This document shows, piece by piece, positions 24,212 to 33,560 of a stretch of 64,000 nt of DNA; the first letter of the stretch is position 1, and each line of letters opens with the position of its first letter. The translations under genes were made by a program, and so were the position numbers. Source of the stretch: an uncultured Clostridia bacterium (GTDB lineage: Bacteria; Bacillota; Clostridia; Oscillospirales; Ruminococcaceae); NCBI GenBank assembly GCA_947629945.1, contig CANRFR010000001.1, positions 1 to 64,000 of the forward strand, given 5' to 3'. The notes below the pieces were generated by a model, which was not told the origin of the DNA, made no database searches, and saw only the letters and a program-made list of their open reading frames with translations.

Positions 24212-26347
24212 TTAGTTCTTTATAATTCCGACCGCCTTGTAGCGTTTAAGCGGATATTCCCGCACGGGAACTCCTTTTTCGAGAGCAAGCTCCACAAGGT
24301 GCGAGGTCAAGGGGTCGTTCATCGAGCGCAGTAAGACGATTTCGGGCGCTCGGCGCAATAACACGCGCGTAGCTTCGCCTATGCTCGGTTTAACAAGATT
24401 GAGGTCGATCACGCCGAATTCTTCGGCAATTTGGCGCGTTTCCTCCAGTCCCTCTCCGTGCGGCTGTAAACATTCGCTCGGGGAATACGGCGGCAGAGAT
24501 ATCAATTCGCGCTCTATCGCGTTGATGAAATCGTAAGTTCTGTCCGTTTCGCGGAATTTATCGAAATAAAACGCGCCGTGAAAGTCTCCGGGGAATATCA
24601 GGTCATTTCGAAGTACCGTCCGCGAAAACAGTCCCGAAGCAACGCTGTTAAGGCAGGAGCAGGGAATGAACACGTCCTCGCGGGTGCCGCAGATATCGCA
24701 AACACCCGCCGGGTCGGCGAGAACCGCTGGTCGGCAGTCTATCTCGGGATAATCGGATAACGCTTCGGCAAGCTGCCGAGTTATCGCGCCTTTGCCCGTC
24801 CAGCCGTCCACGAACTGTATGCATTTTGCCGAGTGACGGGCGAGAATGTATTCAAGCGCCGCCTTGTCGATGCCGCGACCTCGGATAATGGAAATTGAGT
24901 AGTGGGCGGAATGAATTCCGTGTGCCAATTCCAGATAGCGCTTTATCAGCACGCCTATCGGAGTGCCCGCGCGAGCCAGCGACACGATAACAACGTTTTC
25001 TCCTTTGGCGCGCAGCATTTGCTCGGATATCGACCGCACCGCCAAAGCCGTCTGCCGCCCCCAAGTTTTGAGTCCTTGTTCGTAAAGCTTTATATACTCC
25101 GCGCTCGGCTCATATTCCTCGGGGAGCAGTTCGCAGTAGTGAACGCCTCGGTGCAGCTTTTCTTGACGTTCCTCGGCGTTCATCGGGGAAATTTTCCCCG
25201 TAACGTCCTTTAACAGTAGTCGGCAGTCGTTCGATTTCAGAGAAGTACGCATAGACTTGCCGCGCCAGCGAACAACAACGATACGAGAGCCGCCGCAGGC
25301 TCCGCAGGTGAGATTTAAGGCTGTCTCGTCGATATTCTCCGCGTCCGTCATTACTATTGTAACGCCGCTCGTCACTTTGTTGTATAGATAAACCGTTCGT
25401 GAGCCGTCGTACAGACTTGGCAAAACCGCTCGGTTCTTTATCGGGTAGCCCTCCGTCAAATTCGGCAGAACGGGGCTTCTGGTCACTCCGTGGACAAACG
25501 TCTTATACCCTTTATCCGCAAGCATTTTTCCAAGAATAAGCGGCGGCAGACATAGTTCTTCGGTGCCGATAAGCTCCACGGTCTCAGTATTGCGGAGAAC
25601 GTCGGATAGGCGCTCCGAAATATCGCCGCAAAGCCGTTCACATTCCTCGAAATATTTCGCGCAGCCGACTCCCAAACGAATGTCGTACAGCGCGTTAAGG
25701 CTGATATCAAGGTCGGGAACTTTTGAGAGCGGCGGCTCGTTTTCGCCGAATTTCTCGGGAAAATCGGCGGCGGTAATACTGTCGTATAAGAATTTCGCGT
25801 GAACGTCAACGCTTATCTCCGCGAGATTATCAACGCTTTCTCGGGTCGCCGCGAACGCGTGCGCGGAGATAGCCGCGGAGGTTTTTGTCTGAAGCAGCTT
25901 TGCCAGCGCCTTTACAGTGTTCCCCGTAGTAAATTCATCGTCTATTATAAATATATGTGCAAATTCGGATAAGTCAACGTCCGCGCGGCAGCAAAGTTTG
26001 TGAGTGGGCGCGTGACTGTGCGTTTCCTCAAACGAAACGCTTTCGCACCAATCGGGCAGCTCTTCGCGCGTGGTGCTTATCAAAAAGCAGCGCTCTCCAA
26101 GAGCTTTCGCAGCAAGCGCTCCGATACCCACTGCAGTTTCCGCGAAAACTATCGTAAGACATTTTCCTTCGGTGCAAATCCGCTTCATTTCTTCGCCCAT
26201 TTCGGCGCAGTGTAAAGCGGTTTCGCGCGGGTCGGAGGGGTAGTGCTTCGATTGGAATTTGTTGACTATCAAAAAGTCGCGGCGCGGGTTGTTTTCGCGT
26301 TTGGCGATACCGAATTTATCGGGTATCGTTGTAAGATCGTTAGACAT
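24212..26347 (-). CDS. PRTase-TRSP-StiP-Pelota multidomain fusion (Ter-module type)
   Basis: The product has 711 residues and several domains. (1) Residues ~25-215: a phosphoribosyltransferase with the PRPP loop DDEFTTGN at 136-143. (2) ~255-365: the TRSP domain, with the naming motif T-R-S-P at 289-292. (3) ~370-640: a StiP-like putative cysteine-protease domain (CRLLLKDVT, GVHYCELLPEEY, SLARAGTPIGV, IIRGRGID). (4) ~645-711: a Pelota/L7Ae-like RNA-binding domain (EIVLLRSMNDPLTSHLVELA). These domains are known from tellurite-resistance-linked (Ter) operons, where they are thought to make or transfer a nucleoside-like product; often they are separate genes. Here all four are one chain, between PHP and DUF1015 genes. 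No TerD, ATP-grasp or HpcH gene is visible. The activity remains inferred. Confidence 0.85.
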   Translation of the reverse strand: MSNDLTTIPDKFGIAKRENNPRRDFLIVNKFQSKHYPSDPRETALHCAEMGEEMKRICTEGKCLTIVFAETAVGIGALAAKALGERCFLISTTREELPDWCESVSFEETHSHAPTHKLCCRADVDLSEFAHIFIIDDEFTTGNTVKALAKLLQTKTSAAISAHAFAATRESVDNLAEISVDVHAKFLYDSITAADFPEKFGENEPPLSKVPDLDISLNALYDIRLGVGCAKYFEECERLCGDISERLSDVLRNTETVELIGTEELCLPPLILGKMLADKGYKTFVHGVTRSPVLPNLTEGYPIKNRAVLPSLYDGSRTVYLYNKVTSGVTIVMTDAENIDETALNLTCGACGGSRIVVVRWRGKSMRTSLKSNDCRLLLKDVTGKISPMNAEERQEKLHRGVHYCELLPEEYEPSAEYIKLYEQGLKTWGRQTALAVRSISEQMLRAKGENVVIVSLARAGTPIGVLIKRYLELAHGIHSAHYSISIIRGRGIDKAALEYILARHSAKCIQFVDGWTGKGAITRQLAEALSDYPEIDCRPAVLADPAGVCDICGTREDVFIPCSCLNSVASGLFSRTVLRNDLIFPGDFHGAFYFDKFRETDRTYDFINAIERELISLPPYSPSECLQPHGEGLEETRQIAEEFGVIDLNLVKPSIGEATRVLLRRAPEIVLLRSMNDPLTSHLVELALEKGVPVREYPLKRYKAVGIIKN

Positions 26348-26379
26348 TTTATGGTTATTCTCCGTCTAAAATATATGTT

Positions 26380-27084
26380 TTATGTGCGGCGTTCGTTATT
26401 CAACAGCTTTACAGAGCCGTTCAATATCATTCTTAAATAGTCCTCGGGCGAACGTATCGGCTCGGGTGTAAGAACGCCGCCGCCCGCTATTTCCCCAACG
26501 CTGTGGACGTCCGAGCCGCCGGTCTGCGGCAGTCCGTATGATTCGGCGTAAGCCCGGGCGCGGTCGTTCCAAACCGCAGAGCCGCCGAACAACGGCTTGG
26601 AGTTCCGCAGATTGACGGCTTCTACCGCGTCGACGTGGTGGGGATAGAGACTGATGTGCGGAATGTAGTCCGCTTCGCGAAACGGATGTGCCTGAACAAT
26701 GAATCCCCCCGTTTTGCGAACCTCGTCAAAAAGCTCTGTCTCGCGGGCGTTCATCAAAAGATACTCGTTGTCTTTCAGCCATTGCTTATCCTTGTTGTAT
26801 ATAAGGAGGTCCGCGCCGTTTATCGTCCATTCAACCCCGAAGAAAACGGCAAGTCCTATCTTCGCGCCCTCTTCACGAGCGTTTTCGTAGCCCTTGCAAT
26901 AAAGGTCAATGCGCTGTTCCCACGGCAGGTCTTGGGGCACGGTGGTGCTGGAGTTGAAGAAGTGGTCGGTGACGAATATCCCGTCGTAGCCGCGCTCCTT
27001 GTGCGCCCGAGCCATTTCCGCGCCCGTGGAGGAAGCGCACGCGCTGCTCTCCGAGGTATGCAGATGTGTTTCGTATTTATACAA
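26380..27084 (-). CDS. PHP-domain phosphoesterase
   Basis: The product has 234 residues. The PHP metal sites are visible: H-L-H-T-S at residues 7-11, VTDHF near 38, the QAHPF motif near 155 and GSDVH near 194. These are as in polymerase-and-histidinol-phosphatase family phosphoesterases acting on small phosphate esters or nucleotides. The start is a TTG at 27084 with AAGGAG nine bases upstream. It follows polA by 42 bp and precedes the PRTase fusion by 32 bp. A role in dephosphorylating the product or by-product of the fusion protein is plausible (inference). Confidence 0.88.
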   Translation of the reverse strand: MYKYETHLHTSESSACASSTGAEMARAHKERGYDGIFVTDHFFNSSTTVPQDLPWEQRIDLYCKGYENAREEGAKIGLAVFFGVEWTINGADLLIYNKDKQWLKDNEYLLMNARETELFDEVRKTGGFIVQAHPFREADYIPHISLYPHHVDAVEAVNLRNSKPLFGGSAVWNDRARAYAESYGLPQTGGSDVHSVGEIAGGGVLTPEPIRSPEDYLRMILNGSVKLLNNERRT

Positions 27085-27126
27085 ATTATGTTATCTCCTT
27101 GATTTGTTCAATTAAAGTTCGGTTGA

Positions 27127-29646
27127 TCAGTGGGTGTCAAACCACGAGCGTCCGCTTTTTGCGTCGACGATCAGCGGCACCGACAGCTCCGCCGCCGCCT
27201 GCATTTCCTCTCTGAGAATTTGCAGAGCCTTGTCAGCCTGTTTCTCGGGCGCTTCCACGATAAGCTCGTCGTGTACTTGAAGAATTAGACGAGCCTCGAG
27301 CAGCTCCGCTTTCAGCCGTTTGTAAACGCGTATCATCGCAATCTTGATAATGTCTGCGGCAGTGCCCTGAATGGGCGTGTTCATCGCTATGCGCTGCCCC
27401 AGCGCCTTAACCACTTTGTTGGAGGACAGTATCTCGGGGATAAACCGTCTCCGACCGAACATCGTCACAGCGTAACCGTCCGCTTCGGCAGAGGATTTCA
27501 CGCGCTCCATATAAGCCTTGACTCCAGAAAAATGCGTAAGATAATCGTCAATGTAACGTTTTGCGTCCGCAACCGTAGTGCCGATGTCTTTGGCGAGCGA
27601 GAACGCGCCTATACCGTAAACGATACCGAAATTTACCGCCTTAGCCTTGCGGCGAAGGTCGGGGTCGGATTGCCCCGCCGTTTTGCGGAACACGCTTTCG
27701 GCGGTTTCCGCGTGAATGTCGCGGTTCTGTTTAAACGTATCTATCATCACTTTATCATCTGAAAGCGACGCCAGCACGCGCAGCTCTATCTGCGAGTAGT
27801 CCGCGTCGCAAAGCACGTAACCGTCGCCAGCCACAAAGAACTTGCGGAAATTGCGCCCAAGCTCCGTCCGCACGGGAATGTTCTGTATATTAGGCTCCGC
27901 CGAACTTATTCTGCCCGTTCGTGTCTCAGTCTGCTTGAAAGTCGTATACATTCTGCTGTCGGGCGCGACGGCGTTTTGCAGCCCCTTAACGTAGGTGTTA
28001 TAGAGCTTCGTAAGTTTTCTGTATTCCAACAGCGGCTTAATTATCGGGTGCTTGTCGATAAGCCCCTCAAGCGTTTCACTGTCCGTGGAGTAGCCCGTTT
28101 TGCGCTTTTTACCCGCGGGAAGTCCCAGCTCTTCAAAAAGCACCGCAGAAAGCTGCTTCGGACTGCCGAGATTAAACTTGCGTCCCGCAAGCGAACACAC
28201 CTCGTCCTCCAGTTCGGCGATACGCGGACGTATCTCGTCGCCGAATTTCGCCAAACTTTCGCAGTCCATAGCTATTCCATAGTGCTCCATAGAAGCCAGC
28301 ACCTCGGAAAGCGGTATCTCGATGTCGCGCAGAACTTTCAGCATACCCGCAGAGCAAATCTCCGTATAAAGAGCCTTGTTAAGCTCGATAAGCGATTTTA
28401 CAGGCTCGTCTTTGCGGAATTCTATTGAATACTTTCCGCAAAGACGCTCGATTTCGTAGTCCGAAGCGTTCACGTCCAGCAGATAAGCCGCCAACGTCAT
28501 ATCAAATGTAACGCACGGCGGTTTAATGTCAAGATTTATACATTTTGTATAAAAAGTTTTTGAGTTTTCCGTGTGTATACTATCGGCGCTTTCCAGAATT
28601 GACTTGACGTCTCCGTCCATTTGCTCCGTTCCGCGATAAACGACTATCTCATCATTTAAGATTAGCACGTTCAGAGTGTTCTCGTCATAAGGCTCGGTAT
28701 CTGCGGTGACCGAGTGTGCGCTTTCGTTGTTTTCCGATTTTTGTGTGGAGCCTTTGGCGGCTGTTATCTCGACTTTATTTCCCGCAACGCTCTCCAACCC
28801 CAGCTTCTTCACAGCGGAGTTCATTCCAAGCTCGCGCAGAATACCGACGAGCGCGGCTTTGTCGCCGCCTTTGACCTCGTAGTCGTCAAGCTTCTCGGAA
28901 ACGGGAGCCGTAAGGCATATCTCACCGAGCGTTCGCGACAGCTCCGCGCTTTCGCGGCCTTTTTCCAGCTTCGTGCGAACGCCTTTTGTTATATCGAGTT
29001 GTGATAAATTGTCGAAAATATACTCTATGTTATGATATTTTTGGATAAGTCCGAGCGCCGTTTTCTCGCCGATACCAGCAACGCCCGGGATATTGTCGGA
29101 GCTGTCGCCCATCAGCGCCTTGACCTCCAACATTTCGCGCGGCGAGACCCCATAGACCTCCGCTATCTTATCGGGAGTGTAAAATACGTCCTCCTTGTTG
29201 GAAGCAAGCCGCACGGTGACGCGCTCGTTCACTAGCTGAAAGCTGTCGCGGTCGCCCGTCATAATAACGCAGTCCGCGTCCTGTTCATAGGCGGCGCGCG
29301 AGAGCGTTCCGATGATGTCGTCAGCTTCGTAACCCTCGCGTTCCGTTACGGTCACACCCAGCGCTTTCAGGATATCCTTTATGAGCGGCATTTGCGCGGC
29401 GAGTTCATCGGGCATTGCGTGGCGCGTTCCCTTATACTCGGCGTATAATTTGTGCCGAAATGTCGGAGCTTTCAAATCAAACGCCGCGCAAATTCTGTCG
29501 GGCTGTTCCTCTTTAATAAGCTTCATATAAATGTTCATAAAGCCCGTAAGCGCGTTTGTCGGCACGCCCTTTGGAGACGTCAGCAGACGTATTCCGTAAA
29601 ACGCGCGGTTCATTATACTGTTTCCATCGATCAGTAAAAGCTTCAT
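27127..29646 (-). CDS. polA: DNA polymerase I
   Basis: The product has 839 residues. The N-terminal 5' nuclease (1-~290) has LLIDGNSIMNRAFYG, YEADDIIGTL and VMTGDRDSFQL. The middle (~310-450) is an exonuclease-like domain lacking the catalytic D-x-E (the site reads FDMTLAAYLLD), so no proofreading is expected, as in many Firmicutes. The C-terminal polymerase (~455-839) has motif A DADYSQIELRVLASLS, motif B RRKAKAVNFGIVYGIG and motif C VHDELIVE. It starts 4 bp inside the upstream gene, and lies in a nadE-led operon with PHP and the fusion gene; the role is lagging-strand and repair synthesis. Confidence 0.97.
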   Translation of the reverse strand: MKLLLIDGNSIMNRAFYGIRLLTSPKGVPTNALTGFMNIYMKLIKEEQPDRICAAFDLKAPTFRHKLYAEYKGTRHAMPDELAAQMPLIKDILKALGVTVTEREGYEADDIIGTLSRAAYEQDADCVIMTGDRDSFQLVNERVTVRLASNKEDVFYTPDKIAEVYGVSPREMLEVKALMGDSSDNIPGVAGIGEKTALGLIQKYHNIEYIFDNLSQLDITKGVRTKLEKGRESAELSRTLGEICLTAPVSEKLDDYEVKGGDKAALVGILRELGMNSAVKKLGLESVAGNKVEITAAKGSTQKSENNESAHSVTADTEPYDENTLNVLILNDEIVVYRGTEQMDGDVKSILESADSIHTENSKTFYTKCINLDIKPPCVTFDMTLAAYLLDVNASDYEIERLCGKYSIEFRKDEPVKSLIELNKALYTEICSAGMLKVLRDIEIPLSEVLASMEHYGIAMDCESLAKFGDEIRPRIAELEDEVCSLAGRKFNLGSPKQLSAVLFEELGLPAGKKRKTGYSTDSETLEGLIDKHPIIKPLLEYRKLTKLYNTYVKGLQNAVAPDSRMYTTFKQTETRTGRISSAEPNIQNIPVRTELGRNFRKFFVAGDGYVLCDADYSQIELRVLASLSDDKVMIDTFKQNRDIHAETAESVFRKTAGQSDPDLRRKAKAVNFGIVYGIGAFSLAKDIGTTVADAKRYIDDYLTHFSGVKAYMERVKSSAEADGYAVTMFGRRRFIPEILSSNKVVKALGQRIAMNTPIQGTAADIIKIAMIRVYKRLKAELLEARLILQVHDELIVEAPEKQADKALQILREEMQAAAELSVPLIVDAKSGRSWFDTH

Positions 29647-30287
29647 TTTGACGTACCCCTTTCATCACTGCACAAAATACCCTTCAGTTTATCCGAAAGC
29701 TCTTTGAATTCGCTTTTCGGCGGCGGTACGGCAATCGGTTCCTCCGGCAAATCCGGCAGTTCGGGTATATCGGGAGCCATCGTATCCGCCGCGGGCGTAA
29801 AACTCGGCAGCTTTGAGAAATGCTCGCGCTTTAGTTTTCCGAGAGGAAAGCTTTCAAGATACGCGCGGAAATACGCCGCAAAAAATGCTGCAAGAGCCGT
29901 AAGAGCAGTTACAACAGAGAGTACGGCTATCGCCAAAAGCGCCGGTTCGTTGTTTCCGAGCGCTCTCGTGATGAACATTGCTGCAGCGAACGCGCCGTCT
30001 CCGCAGAAAAGCAAGACTTTAAATGCCACCATATCACCTACCGAGAGGAACGCCGTTCCCACAAGGATGATTTCACACACCGCTGTTGACGCTATCACCG
30101 CCGCGCCCGTACGCAGCGCCGCCGCAAGGACTATGCAGACTGCGGCAACCGCGAGATGAATATAGAAGCAAAGTCGTATAAACCGCCGAAATTTGGATAT
30201 CTTCCGTGTTCGTGCTGCGTTAAAATCCTCTTCGATATTACCCGCTGTATAAAAATGAAGAAGTTTTCGTTCAATGGTATTGTTCAT
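29643..30287 (-). CDS. Unknown membrane protein between nadE and polA
   Basis: The product has 214 residues from the ATG at 30287, chosen because GGGAG lies 5 bp before it; an earlier start inside nadE is possible. A basic cytosolic start is followed by about four or five hydrophobic helices (~42-65, 70-95, 95-115, 125-150), then a Pro-rich hydrophilic C-terminal tail (~155-214; MAPDIPELPDLPEEP). Its stop overlaps the polA start by 4 bp. No family was recognised. It may tether or report on the operon products at the membrane (speculation). Confidence 0.7.
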   Translation of the reverse strand: MNNTIERKLLHFYTAGNIEEDFNAARTRKISKFRRFIRLCFYIHLAVAAVCIVLAAALRTGAAVIASTAVCEIILVGTAFLSVGDMVAFKVLLFCGDGAFAAAMFITRALGNNEPALLAIAVLSVVTALTALAAFFAAYFRAYLESFPLGKLKREHFSKLPSFTPAADTMAPDIPELPDLPEEPIAVPPPKSEFKELSDKLKGILCSDERGTSK

Positions 30288-30306
30288 ATTGGCTCCCGGT
30301 TTTAAT

Positions 30307-32229
30307 TTAAATAATTTCATCAAGCTCTTTGAGCCAAAGCGCTGCTGCCGCGTCCGATGGCATTCGCCAGTCGCCGCGCGGCGAGAGCGTCACCGAGCCG
30401 ACTTTCACGCCGTCCGGCAGACAGCTCCGCTTAAACTGCTGCGAGAAAAATCTGCGGTAGAACGTCTTTTCCCATTTGAGTATCGTTGCGTCGTCAAACT
30501 CCCCCGCGAACGCGTTTTTCGCCAGCCTGAACACCTTTTTAGGCGGGAACGCCCAGCGTATGCCGTTGTAAAGGAAGAAGTCGTGCAGTTCGTAAGGTCC
30601 CACCAGATCCTCGGTTATTTGGGATATCTCGCCGTCCTTTGGAGGTATCAGCTCCGGCGAAACGGGCGTATTGAATATGTCCAGAAGAACTTTCTTGAGT
30701 TCTTCATTTCCGCAAGTCATTGCGTAAAAGTAAACAATATGCCTTACCAACGTTTTCGGTACGGACGAATTTACGCCGTACATACTCATGTGATCGCCGT
30801 TGTAGGTCGCCCAACCGAGCGCCAGTTCGGATAAATCGCCCGTGCCGATGACCATTCCGCCATCTTTGTTTGCGATATCCATTAAAACTTGAGTGCGCTC
30901 GCGGGCTTGACCGTTCTCGTAAGTTACATCGTGAACATTCTCGTCCTGTCCGATATCCTTAAAGTGAGAGCGCACGCTATCGGAAATATCGATAACGCGC
31001 AAGTCCGTGCCGAGAATGCCGCACAGCTTCTCCGCGTTGGACTTAGTGCGCTTTGTAGTGCCGAAGCACGGCATTGTGACAGTGATGATATCGTGAGCCG
31101 AACGTCCGAGCAGCTTCATAGCCTCCACGCATACAAGCAGAGCCAGACAACTGTCCAACCCGCCCGAAATGCCCACGACTACAGACTTGCAGTTTGTGTG
31201 TTCAATCCGTTTTGAAAGTCCGTGCGCCTGCATAGTCAAAATGTCGCGGCAGCGTTTCGCTTTTTCGTCCTCCTGCGACGGCACGAACGGGCGCGGTTCA
31301 AATTTCCGAGTAAGTTCGGTAATGCGCGGCTCCATATTGAACCATATCTCCTGAATATCTTCGCTGTTTGCTTGGAACGACGTGTTGCGCTGACGTTCAA
31401 GCGCCATTTTCCGCACGTCTATTTCGCTTATCGTAAGACCCGTAGTGAACAGTTCGCTTTCGGCAAGCACCGCTCCGTTTTCGGCTATCATACGCTTGCC
31501 GCCGAATACGAGGTCTTGGGTGCTCTCGCCGTCGCCAGCGGACGCGAAAATATATCCGCAGAGCAGTCGTGCGGACTGCCCCGAAACTAACTCGCGGCGG
31601 TACAAGTCCTTGCCTATCGTTTCATTGGAAGCAGACAAGTTCGCGATTATCGTTGCTCCGCCAAGCGCCAATTTAATGGACGGCGGTTCGGGCGACCACA
31701 AGTCCTCGCATATTTCCACAGCGAACTTAAAATCGGTGAACTCCGCGCACACAAAAACAAGATTTGTGCCAAACTCGCGGTACTCGCCGTCCAACGTAAT
31801 GGGGTGATACGCCTTGTCGTCGGGTGCGGGCGTAAATTGCCGCATTTCATAGAACTCGTTGTAGTTCGGGAGATATTTCTTAGGCACAACGCCCTTTATT
31901 TCGCCGCTTTGGAATATCACCGCGCAATTATACAGTTTGCCATATCCATCGTGCACCAATGGACAGCCCACCGTCACGAGCATATCCGAGCCTTTGCTCG
32001 CTTTTACGATACGCGAAAGTGCCGCCTTCGCTCCGTCAAGCAGAGTTTTTTGATAAAACAGATCGTGGCAAGTATAGCCCGTAACGCACAGCTCCGGGAA
32101 TACAAGTATATTCACGCCCTTGGCTTTTGCTTCATTCATCAGCGCTATTATTGCGTCCGCGTTGTATTCGCAATCCGCGACGCGTATTTTGGGCGTTGCC
32201 GCCGCGACCTTTATAAATCCATCAAACAT
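30307..32229 (-). CDS. nadE: Glutamine-dependent NAD+ synthetase
   Basis: The product has 640 residues. The N-terminal nitrilase-type glutaminase (1-~290) has the Glu (VFPELCVTGY), Lys (PKKYLPNYNEFYE) and Cys (VEICEDLWSP) triad. The C-terminal NAD synthetase (~320-640) has the ATP P-loop SGGLDSCLALLV and the GTGDLSELALGW helix. It makes NAD+ from deamido-NAD with ammonia channelled from glutamine. It is the first gene of the long operon, with promoter at 32328-32356. Confidence 0.97.
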   Translation of the reverse strand: MFDGFIKVAAATPKIRVADCEYNADAIIALMNEAKAKGVNILVFPELCVTGYTCHDLFYQKTLLDGAKAALSRIVKASKGSDMLVTVGCPLVHDGYGKLYNCAVIFQSGEIKGVVPKKYLPNYNEFYEMRQFTPAPDDKAYHPITLDGEYREFGTNLVFVCAEFTDFKFAVEICEDLWSPEPPSIKLALGGATIIANLSASNETIGKDLYRRELVSGQSARLLCGYIFASAGDGESTQDLVFGGKRMIAENGAVLAESELFTTGLTISEIDVRKMALERQRNTSFQANSEDIQEIWFNMEPRITELTRKFEPRPFVPSQEDEKAKRCRDILTMQAHGLSKRIEHTNCKSVVVGISGGLDSCLALLVCVEAMKLLGRSAHDIITVTMPCFGTTKRTKSNAEKLCGILGTDLRVIDISDSVRSHFKDIGQDENVHDVTYENGQARERTQVLMDIANKDGGMVIGTGDLSELALGWATYNGDHMSMYGVNSSVPKTLVRHIVYFYAMTCGNEELKKVLLDIFNTPVSPELIPPKDGEISQITEDLVGPYELHDFFLYNGIRWAFPPKKVFRLAKNAFAGEFDDATILKWEKTFYRRFFSQQFKRSCLPDGVKVGSVTLSPRGDWRMPSDAAAALWLKELDEII

Positions 32230-32327
32230 TTTTTCTCCTTAGGCAATCTCTATAAACTCTTTGCTCTCTGCTCCGTTGTACAGCTAAAATTAAATTTATT
32301 CTTTGCATATCACAACATACCATTTTA

Positions 32328-32356
32328 ATTATACACCATTCCGCACGTTTTATCAA
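32328..32356 (-). promoter_or_regulatory. Promoter of the nadE-polA-PHP-PRTase operon
   Basis: Minus strand: TTGATA (32356-32351), 17 bp, TATAAT (32333-32328). No other strong promoter was seen inside the nine-gene run. Confidence 0.78.
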
Positions 32357-32367
32357 TAGGAAAAACG

Positions 32368-32395
32368 AAAAGCCCCGTGTTGAACGGGACTTTTT
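32368..32395 (-). terminator. Terminator of the PocR-type chemoreceptor gene
   Basis: AAAAG-C-CCCGT pairs with ACGGG-A-CTTTTT around a short loop; on the minus strand it is followed by TTTTCG. It sits just upstream of the nadE promoter and insulates it. Confidence 0.75.
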
Positions 32396-32423
32396 GTGCA
32401 TATTTACTAAATTTATCCAATAA

Positions 32424-33449
32424 TTATTGATGTGCCGCTTGAGCCGCCTTTTCGGCTTCGGCAGCCGCCACGGAGATATCGTTCATCGAATCGGAAATGT
32501 TCTCAATATCGCTGAAAAGCGTACGAATTTGGTTGTTAATTTCGTTCATCGATTTCTTGATACCCGCCAGCGTGTGCTCAATCTCGGTGGCTTGCTTGCT
32601 GTTCTTATCGGCAAGAGTGCGCACCTCCTGCGCGATAACGTTAAAGCCCGCACCCGCAGAACCCGCGCGTTTCGCTTCAATAGACGCGTTAAAGCCGATA
32701 AGCGTGAGCTGCGTAGACGCGTTCTCAATGGTCTTTACGAAAGCGTCAGTGTTGTCGACGGATTTCACGGAGCGCGCAACAGCTTCCTTAATGTGCTCGC
32801 AGTCGCGTTCGATACATTCCACGGCGTTCACGGCGTCGCTGATTTTCTGACCAAACGCGGAAGCGGAGGAGGCTCCGTCCAAATCAATACGCGCCTCTTC
32901 AGCTCTCTTTGCAGAAAGCGTCCGCATATAACCCGATTCAGCCATTTCGCTGACCATTTGCGAAAGCAGCTCCGCCGCTGCGGCAACGCGCTGTTCCGGC
33001 ATAACTTCCATCTTGCCGGCTGCTGCGGAGTATTCCGTGGCGGAGATGCCGAGATTTTTTGCGTTAGAAGCGTTTTGGCGCTCGTTGGGCTTTGTCGTGA
33101 AAACCTGTCCGCCGATTATAACGCCCACGCATACTCCGCGAACAACTACGGGCACTGCGAACTCGGCGGCTCCGGTGCGGCAAACCTCCGTTGCGGGACG
33201 CAGCAAGTGCTTTGCTGTATCGATTAGTTTGCGGCTAAAGGTTTTGCAATGTTCCGCGCCCATAGTCGACCGCTTCACGCAGTTCGCGCAAAAGTCGGGC
33301 TGACCGCACCAATATGTAGAGCTTGAAACATCCTCGTCCTTGCCCAAAGCCGCCGCAGACATCCCCGTTGCCTCCGAAAAAGATTCCATAAGTGAGCGCA
33401 GCGCACTCGATTCGATTACATCGTTAAGTTTGAGATCTTCAATTTCCAT
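32424..33449 (-). CDS. Soluble chemoreceptor with PocR-like sensor domain
   Basis: The product has 341 residues with no membrane segment. Residues ~10-170 look like a PocR sensory domain, with a Cys cluster C48, C54, C57 and C68 (WCGQPDFCANC) that could bind a metal or sense redox. Residues ~190-341 are a short methyl-accepting signalling domain whose tip reads TLIGFNASIEAKRAGSAGAGF instead of the usual [16 protein letters not shown] soluble receptor reporting an internal metabolite or redox state is likely. It is transcribed alone from 33532-33560. Confidence 0.85.
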   Translation of the reverse strand: MEIEDLKLNDVIESSALRSLMESFSEATGMSAAALGKDEDVSSSTYWCGQPDFCANCVKRSTMGAEHCKTFSRKLIDTAKHLLRPATEVCRTGAAEFAVPVVVRGVCVGVIIGGQVFTTKPNERQNASNAKNLGISATEYSAAAGKMEVMPEQRVAAAAELLSQMVSEMAESGYMRTLSAKRAEEARIDLDGASSASAFGQKISDAVNAVECIERDCEHIKEAVARSVKSVDNTDAFVKTIENASTQLTLIGFNASIEAKRAGSAGAGFNVIAQEVRTLADKNSKQATEIEHTLAGIKKSMNEINNQIRTLFSDIENISDSMNDISVAAAEAEKAAQAAHQ

Positions 33450-33531
33450 TTTTTTACTCCCGAATCGGTTTTAAAAACCGTTGTTGTTATAAATTTTACA
33501 TAAAACAACTTGCTTGTTTTGTAATACATTT

Positions 33532-33560
33532 ATTATACTACTGTTGCTAAAATAAATCAA
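33532..33560 (-). promoter_or_regulatory. Promoter of the PocR-type chemoreceptor
   Basis: Minus strand: TTGATT (33560-33555), 17 bp, TATAAT (33537-33532). From 33561 to 33705 the AT-rich divergent region holds no gene that I can support. Confidence 0.8.

Noticed and set aside
24212-26347. Complete tellurite-resistance (Ter) cluster
   Set aside because: Only PRTase/TRSP/StiP/Pelota domains are present; TerD-family, TerC, ATP-grasp and HpcH partners are absent from the window.
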